A DNA stretch of 15,787 nt, taken from contig JAITLE010000242.1 of assembly GCA_031278075.1 (NCBI GenBank), forward strand, positions 1 through 15,787, written 5' to 3'. A model generated the notes under the pieces. The model worked only from the letters and a program-made list of their open reading frames with translations. It did not search any database and was not told the origin of the DNA. This DNA comes from Bifidobacteriaceae bacterium. GTDB lineage: Bacteria; Actinomycetota; Actinomycetes; Actinomycetales; WQXJ01. Shown here piece after piece: positions 6,456 to 12,590 of this stretch; position 1 is the first letter of the stretch; each line of letters begins with the position of its first letter. The position numbers were made by a program, and so were the translations under genes.

Positions 6456-8039
6456 TCAGTCTTCTCCTTCGTCTGCGCCCGTTTTTGGAACATCCCAGCC
6501 TAGCCGTCGCTTCAGTTCGGCCAGCCGAGCCTCGGCCGCGGCCACCGGGTCGGTGTCCCGGCCCAGGGAGGAGAAGGGCCGCGCCGGGACCGCGGGGCCG
6601 GGCGCGCCGGCACGCGGAGCGCCTGAGGCGCCAGTGCCCGATGCCGTCGGCCCAGCAGCAGGACGCGGCACGACCGGCGGCACGGCGGGACGCGGCACGA
6701 CCGGCGCAGCCGGACCCGATGCCGGCGGCACGGCAGGACGCGGCACGGCAGGACGCGGCACGACCGGCGGCACGGCGGGACGCGGCGCCACCGACGCAGC
6801 CGAACCCGATGCCGGCGGCACGGCGGGACGCGGAGCGGCTGAGGCGCCAGTGCCCGATGCCGTCGGCCCAGCAGCAGGACGCGGCACGACCGGCGGCACG
6901 GCGGGACGCGGCACCACCGGCGCAGCCGAACCCGATGCCGGCGGCACGGCAGGAGAACGCGGCGCGACCGGCGGCACGGCAGAACGCGGCACGACCGGCG
7001 GCACAACCGCTCGCGGCGCCACCGGGGAGACCGGCTCGTCGCCGACCTCGGCCGCGCGCATCACGGTGCGCAGCTGCGCCCAATCGGGAGTCCGCGCCGG
7101 CCGCACGCTCTTCGGCGCCGGCGGAGATGCGGGCGGACGCACAGCTTGAGGGTCTGGCCAGCCGTCGACGGGCCGCTCGGGTTTGACGGCCTCGTCCACG
7201 ACCCCGGCCGCGGCGGGAACCGACTGGCCGGCCCCGGTCCCAGCCCGCGCCCCGGCCTGAGCCTCAGCTCCGGCATCAGCCGCGGCCACGGGAGCGTCGC
7301 CGACTGCGGTCGCCTGAGAAGCGACGGCGGCAGCGGGGGCCGACCGGTCGGCATCGTGCTGGGCCGAATCGACGAGCGCGACGGGCGTGGACACCTTGGG
7401 CGAGGCGGCGTCGACCCCCCGCGGCGCCTTGGCGTGACGGATGATCTGGGCGGCCTGGACGGCGTAATCAACCCCGGTGGCGATGGTGATCGCGACGGCG
7501 ACCACCATCAGCGCCACAACAACGACTCCAACCCAGGAGAAGTGGTTGACCCATTCGGCGGGGAGGAGGTAACCGGTGATCGCGCAGATCTGGGTGACGG
7601 TCTTGGCTTTGCCGCCCTTCGACGCCGCCATCACGGCGTACCGGATGACCGCCATCCGGATCAGCGTGACGGCGATCTCGCGGCCCATGATGATCCCCGT
7701 GACCCACCAATGGAGCTGGCCCACCAACGACAAGCAGATCAGGGCAGCCCCGATGAGGGCCTTGTCGGCGATCGGGTCGGCCACCTTGCCGAAGTCGGTC
7801 ACCAGGTTGCGGCGGCGGGCGAGCTGACCGTCCAGCCGATCCGTCAGCGAAGCCAACAGGAACACGACCACGGCGGCGAGGCGCCACTCCGGCTGGCGCG
7901 CGCCATCGTGCATGAACAACACGATCATGAGCGGCACCAACAAGATCCGGACCGCGGTGAGCGCGTTGGCCACGTTGAGCAGAGGTGGGGGCGCGGCGGC
8001 CTGCTCGACCGCAGGCTCGGCTGCGGGTTGGCTGGTCAC
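6456..8039 (-). CDS. pgsA: CDP-alcohol phosphatidyltransferase (PgsA) with a long repetitive C-terminal tail
   Basis: Residues 1-204 are a complete phosphatidylglycerophosphate synthase domain, an inner-membrane enzyme joining CDP-diacylglycerol and glycerol-3-phosphate. The signature D-x2-DG-x2-AR-x8-G-x3-D-x3-D is exact: Asp67, Asp70, Gly71, Ala74, Arg75, Gly84, Asp88, Asp92. Several hydrophobic membrane segments surround it. The GTG at 8039 lies 10 bases after the ftsK stop; it has no clear Shine-Dalgarno site, so coupling to ftsK is likely. PgsA is normally about 190-210 residues, but this frame continues without interruption to 527. Residues 205-360 are Ala/Pro-rich; 340-490 are PAVPPVVPRPA-type repeats; the end (about 497-514) looks like a charged helix, AEARLAELKRRLGW. 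I see no internal start with a ribosome site, so a fusion is the simplest reading. The tail follows the catalytic domain and is probably cytosolic. Substrate (glycerol-phosphate versus another alcohol) is inferred from context. Confidence 0.92.
   Translation of the reverse strand: MTSQPAAEPAVEQAAAPPPLLNVANALTAVRILLVPLMIVLFMHDGARQPEWRLAAVVVFLLASLTDRLDGQLARRRNLVTDFGKVADPIADKALIGAALICLSLVGQLHWWVTGIIMGREIAVTLIRMAVIRYAVMAASKGGKAKTVTQICAITGYLLPAEWVNHFSWVGVVVVALMVVAVAITIATGVDYAVQAAQIIRHAKAPRGVDAASPKVSTPVALVDSAQHDADRSAPAAAVASQATAVGDAPVAAADAGAEAQAGARAGTGAGQSVPAAAGVVDEAVKPERPVDGWPDPQAVRPPASPPAPKSVRPARTPDWAQLRTVMRAAEVGDEPVSPVAPRAVVPPVVPRSAVPPVAPRSPAVPPASGSAAPVVPRPAVPPVVPRPAAGPTASGTGASAAPRPAVPPASGSAASVAPRPAVPPVVPRPAVPRPAVPPASGPAAPVVPRPAVPPVVPRPAAGPTASGTGASGAPRAGAPGPAVPARPFSSLGRDTDPVAAAEARLAELKRRLGWDVPKTGADEGED
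6612..6738. repeat. Copy 1 of 127-base direct repeat inside the pgsA tail
   Basis: This block is nearly identical to 6828-6954, offset by 216 bases. I count about three mismatches by eye. The offset is 72 codons, so the repeat keeps the reading frame. It encodes (minus strand) the second copy of the segment built on PVVPRPAVPPVVPRPAAGPT and GTGAS. Confidence 0.9.
6739..6827. repeat. Degenerate repeat unit between the two long copies
   Basis: This stretch carries shorter, imperfect copies of the same material: ggacgcggca cggca blocks on the plus strand, read as VPRPAVPP units on the minus strand. The encoded 30-residue unit (PgsA residues about 411-440) begins like the long units (SGSAA) but lacks the PTASGTGAS part. 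It points to unequal crossover or slippage between related units. Confidence 0.7.
6828..6954. repeat. Copy 2 of 127-base direct repeat inside the pgsA tail
   Basis: This is the partner of 6612-6738, same orientation. It encodes PgsA residues around 363-404, the first of the two long repeat units in the protein. Confidence 0.9.
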
Positions 8040-8049
8040 GGGGACAAGC

Positions 8050-10827
8050 TTAGTCGCCCCGCTGCTGGTCCGCGGCGGCGCCGCCCGCCCCGCCCGCCCC
8101 GTCCACCAGAACGGGGCCCTCGCTAGATGGCGGCCCGGCGCCGCCCAACGAGGCGAGCACCGCGGCCAACGATTCAGCCGGCACCAGCACGTCACGGGCT
8201 TTCGCGCCCTCCGACGGGCCCACAATCCCCCTTGTCTCAAGGAGATCCATCAGACGGCCCGCCTTGGCGAACCCGACTCGCAACTTGCGTTGCAACATGG
8301 ACGTGGAGCCGATCTGCGAGACCACCACGAGTTCAGCGGCTTGGAGCAGCAGGTCGAGGTCGTCGCCGATGTCGTCGTCGACGACTCGTCGGGTCGCGCT
8401 CTTGGCCACCACATCCGGCCGGTAGTCGGCCTTGGCCTGGGCTTTGACGGCGTCGACCACCGCGTGGATCTCGGATTCTCCGACCCACGCGCCCTGGATG
8501 CGCATCGGCCGCGACGAGCCGTACGGCAAGAACAGCGCGTCGCCTTGCCCGACCAGTTTCTCGGCGCCGGGCTGGTCCAACACGACCCGCGAGTCGGTCT
8601 GCGAGGTGGTCGCGAAAGCGAGGCGGGAAGGGATGTTCGCCTTGATGACTCCGGTCACCACGTCCACCGACGGCCGTTGGGTGGCCAGGACCAGATGGAT
8701 CCCGGCCGCGCGGGCCAACTGGGTGATCCGCTGCACCGAGGCTTCCACGTCCCTGGGCGCTGCCATCATCAAATCGGCCAGTTCGTCGACCACCACCAGC
8801 AAGTATGGGTACGGCTTGAGCGGTCGTCTCGCGCCGGCCGGCGTCTTGATCGAGCCGTTCCGGACGGCCTTGTTGAAGTCGTCGATGTGTTTCAGCCCGA
8901 AGCGCTCCAGGTCGTCGTAGCGGGCGTCCATCTCGCGGACAACCCAGTCGAGAGCGTCTGCGGCCTTCTTCGGGTCCGTGATGATTGGAGTGATCAGGTG
9001 CGGGATGCCGGCGTAGACGGTCAGTTCCACCCGCTTCGGGTCGATCAGGACCATCCTGACCTGCTCCGGGGTCGCCCGCATCAGCAGCGAGACCACCATC
9101 GAGTTGACGAACGAGGACTTGCCCGAGCCCGTCGCTCCCGCCACCAGGAGGTGCGGCATCTTGGCGAGGTTCGCCACCACGTAGCCGCCGCTCACGTCTT
9201 TGCCGAGCCCGGCGACCATCGGATGGGGGTTGCGCCGCGCGATCGGGCTGGCCAGCACGTCGCCCAGCGCGACCGTCTCGCGGACGACATTCGGGATCTC
9301 GACACCGATCGCCGATTTGCCCGGGATGGGCGAGATGATGCGGATCTCGGGGCTCGCCACCGCGTAGGCGATGTTGCGCTGCAGCTGGGTGATCCGCTCC
9401 ACTTTGACTCCGGGCCCCAGCTCCACCTCGTAGCGCGTGACTGTCGGCCCACACGTGAACCCGGCCACGGTCGCGTCGACCGAGAACTGCTCGAAAACCT
9501 CGGTGAGGGCCTCCGCGATCCGTCCCGTGTCGTCGTTCTGGCCGCGTTTGGGCAGGTCACGCGCGAGCAGATCGGGTCGCGGCAGCTCGTAGAGGACCTC
9601 GCCCGTCAAGTCGCCCTGCGCGCCGCCCGCCGGGACAGGGGACGGCCGCGCCTCGATCTCAGCGGTGGCCGCGCCGCCCGAGGGGACGATGCTTTCCGCC
9701 ACGCCACCACGATTGTCGCCTCCCGCGCTCCCCGGCCTCCCAGCGCCTCTCATGCCGCTCGCGCCGCTCGCCACGCCCGGACCGGCCCGACGCGGGCCAG
9801 CGCCAGCCGGCGGCGGAGGGGGCGGCGGCGGGCCGCCGCCTGGCGGGCCAGGCCTCACCACATAATCGGGGAATTCGGTCTCGACATCATCCCCCGAGTT
9901 CGGTGGGAACGGCCCCTCGGTGACCTCTTCGGGCCGGCGGTATGCCTCGTCGTGCGCGTAGCGGTCGACCCGCGGCCGACGCGCCGCCTTCGCTCCGCCT
10001 AGCCCGAGAGCGGCTCGGGCCTGCCTGAGCCGCGCCGGGATGCGGTTGACGGGCGTCTTCGTGAGCACCAGCAGACCGAAAAACGCCAGAATGACGAAGA
10101 CCGCGAAGGCGATCCAGCGCGTCAACAGCGCGGCGGCGGGCGTCCCGATCAGCCCGAGCGCGCCGCCGGCCAACCGGATCCCGGGCCAATTGTCGCGCGG
10201 CGATGGCAAGCCCCGGCCGATGTGGATGAGCACCGCCAGCGCCAGCAGGAGCGCGGTGAAACCGATCGAGATGCGGCCGTTGTCCTCGGATTCGTGTGGG
10301 TGACGCATCAGACGGACCGCGAGGTAGATGAGCACCACGGGCAGGGCTTTGCTGAGCACGCCGAACAGGCCCGCGGCAGCCCATTCGATGGCCCGGCCGG
10401 CGATCCCGCTGAGGGCGAACCAGCTCTGCGCGGCGACCACCAGCGCCAGGCAGATGAGCAGCAGCGCCGCCCCGTCGCGCCGGTGTTCTTGCGGCAGGCC
10501 GCGGGCGTCTTTGCCGAAGCGCCTGGCGCCGGCCCCGACGCCGTGGGCCACGCCCATCCAAGCGCCCTTGGCGGCGCGCGCCACAGGCGAGGAGCTGCGA
10601 CCTGGCGCCGCCTGGGGCGCCCGTGTGGTCGGCTGGGCGCCAGTGGGCGGTGATCCCAGCCCACGGGCGCCGCGCCCCGCCGCGCCGTCGCCTGATCGGC
10701 CGGCGGCGCGTTGCTGTCCCGCGCCGCCGCGCCGGGCGCTGGAACCACCCTTCGGGTCTCGCCCGCCAGTACTTCTCGCCACGCCCCCAAGGTTAGTCGT
10801 GGCCACTGACGTCGCGGCCTCTGACAC
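8050..10827 (-). CDS. ftsK: FtsK/SpoIIIE-family DNA translocase
   Basis: This is the septum-anchored motor that pumps chromosomal DNA into daughter cells and aids dimer resolution. Numbered from the GTG at 10827 (925 residues): a basic, Gly/Arg/Ala-rich N-terminus (1-115), about four membrane segments (roughly 120-265), a low-complexity linker with a run of eight prolines (near 330-345), then the motor. Motor features are Walker A GATGSGKS (564-571), IDPKRVELT, Walker B VVVDELADLM with Asp681-Glu682, LATQRPSVDVVTG, and a C-terminal winged-helix gamma domain (about 845-915) that reads DNA polarity motifs. The start is uncertain: no good ribosome site precedes the GTGs at 10827, 10806 or 10782, and family N-termini fit any of them. 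The TAA stop lies 10 bases before pgsA, giving a likely ftsK-pgsA-cinA transcript. It is divergent from the niaP-like gene. Confidence 0.96.
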   Translation of the reverse strand: MSEAATSVATTNLGGVARSTGGRDPKGGSSARRGGAGQQRAAGRSGDGAAGRGARGLGSPPTGAQPTTRAPQAAPGRSSSPVARAAKGAWMGVAHGVGAGARRFGKDARGLPQEHRRDGAALLLICLALVVAAQSWFALSGIAGRAIEWAAAGLFGVLSKALPVVLIYLAVRLMRHPHESEDNGRISIGFTALLLALAVLIHIGRGLPSPRDNWPGIRLAGGALGLIGTPAAALLTRWIAFAVFVILAFFGLLVLTKTPVNRIPARLRQARAALGLGGAKAARRPRVDRYAHDEAYRRPEEVTEGPFPPNSGDDVETEFPDYVVRPGPPGGGPPPPPPPPAGAGPRRAGPGVASGASGMRGAGRPGSAGGDNRGGVAESIVPSGGAATAEIEARPSPVPAGGAQGDLTGEVLYELPRPDLLARDLPKRGQNDDTGRIAEALTEVFEQFSVDATVAGFTCGPTVTRYEVELGPGVKVERITQLQRNIAYAVASPEIRIISPIPGKSAIGVEIPNVVRETVALGDVLASPIARRNPHPMVAGLGKDVSGGYVVANLAKMPHLLVAGATGSGKSSFVNSMVVSLLMRATPEQVRMVLIDPKRVELTVYAGIPHLITPIITDPKKAADALDWVVREMDARYDDLERFGLKHIDDFNKAVRNGSIKTPAGARRPLKPYPYLLVVVDELADLMMAAPRDVEASVQRITQLARAAGIHLVLATQRPSVDVVTGVIKANIPSRLAFATTSQTDSRVVLDQPGAEKLVGQGDALFLPYGSSRPMRIQGAWVGESEIHAVVDAVKAQAKADYRPDVVAKSATRRVVDDDIGDDLDLLLQAAELVVVSQIGSTSMLQRKLRVGFAKAGRLMDLLETRGIVGPSEGAKARDVLVPAESLAAVLASLGGAGPPSSEGPVLVDGAGGAGGAAADQQRGD

Positions 10828-10890
10828 ACCGCGGGAAGGCGAACCAGCCGCGACCCCGCGCCCGCCCCGCGCCGCTCCCCGGATCCCAAG

Positions 10891-10912
10891 ATGCGGACCG
10901 ATTCGTCCGCAT
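10891..10912. promoter_or_regulatory. Inverted repeat, candidate operator
   Basis: Perfect 8-base arms ATGCGGAC (10891-10898) and GTCCGCAT (10905-10912) flank a 6-base spacer. The repeat ends 14 bases before the candidate -10 of the transporter gene, overlapping where the -35 would lie. This shape suits a dimeric repressor. No regulator can be named. Confidence 0.45.
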
Positions 10913-10932
10913 GGCGGAACCTGAGGTAATAT

Positions 10933-10945
10933 TGTCTAGAAGACA
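10933..10945. promoter_or_regulatory. Second inverted repeat at the predicted transcription start
   Basis: TGTCT (10933-10937) and AGACA (10941-10945) are separated by AGA. The site covers the transcription start predicted from TAATAT at 10927. Arms are only 5 bases, so chance is possible. TGTC/GACA-type palindromes are what I recall for niacin-responsive NiaR in Firmicutes, but that link is speculative here. Confidence 0.3.
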
Positions 10946-10970
10946 TAAATTGCGGCCCGCCAGCCGCCCG

Positions 10971-10979
10971 AGGAAGGGG
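10971..10979 (+). promoter_or_regulatory. Ribosome binding site deciding the transporter start
   Basis: AGGAAGGGG lies 6 bases before the ATG at 10986. It is the strongest Shine-Dalgarno site nearby and favours this ATG over the in-frame ATG at 10911, whose extra 25 residues are basic and unlike the family. Confidence 0.75.
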
Positions 10980-10985
10980 TCTCCG

Positions 10986-12524
10986 ATGACTCTGCTGTCT
11001 AACGCCCAAGCCCGGTCGCAACGCCTCGACGCGCTCACCTTCAACCGCCTGCACGGCCGCCTGGTCTGGGGATCCGGGCTCGGCTGGGCCATGGACGCGA
11101 TGGACGTCGGGCTGATCTCGTTCATCTTGGTCGCGCTCCCCGAAAGCTGGGCCGTCAGCTCGGCCGACAAATCATGGATCGCCGCCGCGGGCTTCTCCGG
11201 GATGGCGATCGGGGCCTCGCTCGGCGGCCTGATCGCGGATCGCCTGGGCCGCCGCCAGGTGTTCGCGTTGACGCTGCTCGTCTACGGCCTCGCGACCGGC
11301 GCCAGCGCGCTGGCCTGGGGTGTCGGAGCGCTCATCGCGCTCCGCTTCGTCGTCGGACTCGGCCTCGGCGCGGAGCTTCCCGTCGCGTCCACCCTGGTCA
11401 GCGAGTTCTCACCGCCCCGCATCCGCGGCCGCGTGATCGTCTGGCTCGAAGCCTTCTGGGCGCTCGGTTGGACCGCCGCCGCGCTGATCGGCTACTACGT
11501 CGCCTCGCCCACCGGAGTGTTCGGCGCCGCCGGTTGGCGCGTCGCGCTCCTGATCGGCGCCGTCCCAGCCGCGTACGCCGTGTTCGTGCGGCGCTCACTG
11601 CCCGAATCGGTCCGCTTCCTACAATCCAAGGGCCGATTCGACGAGGCCGAAGCCGCCGTCCAAGCCTTCGAGCGCGCCAGCACCCTCTCCAGCCGCACGA
11701 TGCCGACCACCCAGTCCCCGACGCCGCCCGCCGCCCGCTCCGCCACGTCGACCAGCCGGAGCGCGACGCGCGACCTCGGCCCCACGATGTCAGCCCCCGA
11801 GGCGACAACACCAGCCAGCGGTCCCCCCGCCGGGCGAGCCGCCCAACGCGGGGCCGCAGGTCCAGGCGAAACCGACCGGACGGCATCGGCGGACGGCGAC
11901 ACCGCGAGCGAGTTCACGCCCGTCCGAGCCCGCGTCTCGGCGCTGTTCACTGGCGGCATGGCGGCGCGCACCCGAGCCATCTGGACTGTCTGGTTCTGCG
12001 TCAACTTCGCCTACTACGGAGCGTTCACCTGGTTGCCGACCCTGCTCACGGCGGACGGCGCGAGCGTCACCAAATCGCTCGGCTACACGCTGATCATCAC
12101 GCTGGCGCAACTGCCCGGCTACGCTTGCGCGGCGTGGCTGATCGAGCTGTGGGGCCGACGGGTCACCCTGACGGTCTTCCTGGCAGGCGCGGCGGGCGCG
12201 GCGGGCCTGTTCGCGTTGGCGAGCGGCCCTGGCCAGATCATCGCGGCGGGGATGGCGTTGAGCTTCTTCAACTTGGGAGCCTGGGGCGCGCTCTACGCGA
12301 TCACCCCCGAGATCTACCCCACCACGCTGCGCGGCACGGGCGCGGGCTGGGCGGCCGGATTCGGCCGGCTGGCCTCGATCGTCACCGCGCTGGCCACAAT
12401 GCCGCTGCACGCCAGGCTCGGCACCGGCCCAGTGTTCGCGATCTTCGGGACCTGCTTCCTGATCGCGGCGGCCGCGGCCTGGGCGCTCCCCGAGATGCGG
12501 GGCCGTCAGCTCGCCGAGGCCTGA
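10986..12524 (+). CDS. niaP: MFS transporter, NiaP-like (probable niacin uptake)
   Basis: This is a 12-helix major facilitator protein, 512 residues. From memory it matches the Bacillus subtilis niacin transporter NiaP along its length: GLGWAMDAMDVGLISF (31-46), AELPVASTLVSE (129-140), RGRVIVWLEAFWALGW (147-162), VWFCVNFAYYGAFTWLP, TLAQLPGYACAAWLIE and LSFFNLGAWGALYAITPE. MFS motif A is present as GGLIADRLGRR (80-90). It probably imports nicotinate or nicotinamide for NAD salvage. The central cytoplasmic loop is expanded by about 80 low-complexity residues (231-312; Ser/Thr/Ala/Pro-rich), which makes it longer than the usual 400-450. The start is set by a good ribosome site. It sits alone on the plus strand between ftsK and the RNase J gene. 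Substrate is inferred; an aromatic-acid or sugar-porter relative cannot be excluded. Confidence 0.82.
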   Translation: MTLLSNAQARSQRLDALTFNRLHGRLVWGSGLGWAMDAMDVGLISFILVALPESWAVSSADKSWIAAAGFSGMAIGASLGGLIADRLGRRQVFALTLLVYGLATGASALAWGVGALIALRFVVGLGLGAELPVASTLVSEFSPPRIRGRVIVWLEAFWALGWTAAALIGYYVASPTGVFGAAGWRVALLIGAVPAAYAVFVRRSLPESVRFLQSKGRFDEAEAAVQAFERASTLSSRTMPTTQSPTPPAARSATSTSRSATRDLGPTMSAPEATTPASGPPAGRAAQRGAAGPGETDRTASADGDTASEFTPVRARVSALFTGGMAARTRAIWTVWFCVNFAYYGAFTWLPTLLTADGASVTKSLGYTLIITLAQLPGYACAAWLIELWGRRVTLTVFLAGAAGAAGLFALASGPGQIIAAGMALSFFNLGAWGALYAITPEIYPTTLRGTGAGWAAGFGRLASIVTALATMPLHARLGTGPVFAIFGTCFLIAAAAAWALPEMRGRQLAEA

Positions 12525-12532
12525 CAACCCAC

Positions 12533-12554
12533 CGCGCCGCCCAAGGCGGACGCG
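12533..12554. terminator. GC-rich hairpin between convergent niaP-like and RNase J genes
   Basis: CGCGCCGCC (12533-12541) pairs with GGCGG-A-CGCG (12545-12554) around a 3-base loop with one bulged A. It lies 8 bases after the transporter stop, in the 66-base gap where transcription from both sides meets. There is no T-run, as is usual for high-GC actinobacterial terminators. A bidirectional terminator is plausible. Confidence 0.5.
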
Positions 12555-12590
12555 AGCGGACGGCATCGTGCCGCGGGGAAGCTTGGCGCG

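Larger units (their letters stand above)
10828..10985. promoter_or_regulatory. Divergent intergenic region ftsK / niaP-like gene
   Basis: This 158-base region should hold promoters for both genes. Its only AT-rich patch is 10925-10952. On the plus strand TAATAT (10927-10932) is a fair -10 for the transporter, giving transcription from about 10939 and a leader near 47 bases; the -35 is poor. On the minus strand several AT-rich hexamers in the same patch could serve ftsK, but none stands out. Confidence 0.4.

Noticed and set aside
6612..6954. CRISPR array
   Set aside because: The repeats are long, coding and in frame, without unique spacers of constant length or neighbouring cas genes.
6407..7186. 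Repetitive plus-strand frames opposite the PgsA tail (AARPAARRDAA and GTTGGTAGRG types)
   Set aside because: The repeat period is a multiple of three, so all frames stay open. Only the minus-strand frame connects to a known domain and to a plausible protein end.
6459..7427. The PgsA tail as a separate gene between pgsA and cinA
   Set aside because: No stop separates it from the catalytic domain, and the internal ATG at 7061 has no ribosome site in front. A processed or internally started product cannot be fully excluded.
7912..10002. 696-codon open frame on the plus strand opposite ftsK and pgsA
   Set aside because: It is antisense to two well-supported genes, has no recognisable domain, and long antisense frames are expected in DNA of this GC content.
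10911..10985. 25-residue N-terminal extension of the transporter from ATG 10911
   Set aside because: It would place the candidate -10 and one palindrome inside the coding region and ignores the strong ribosome site before ATG 10986.
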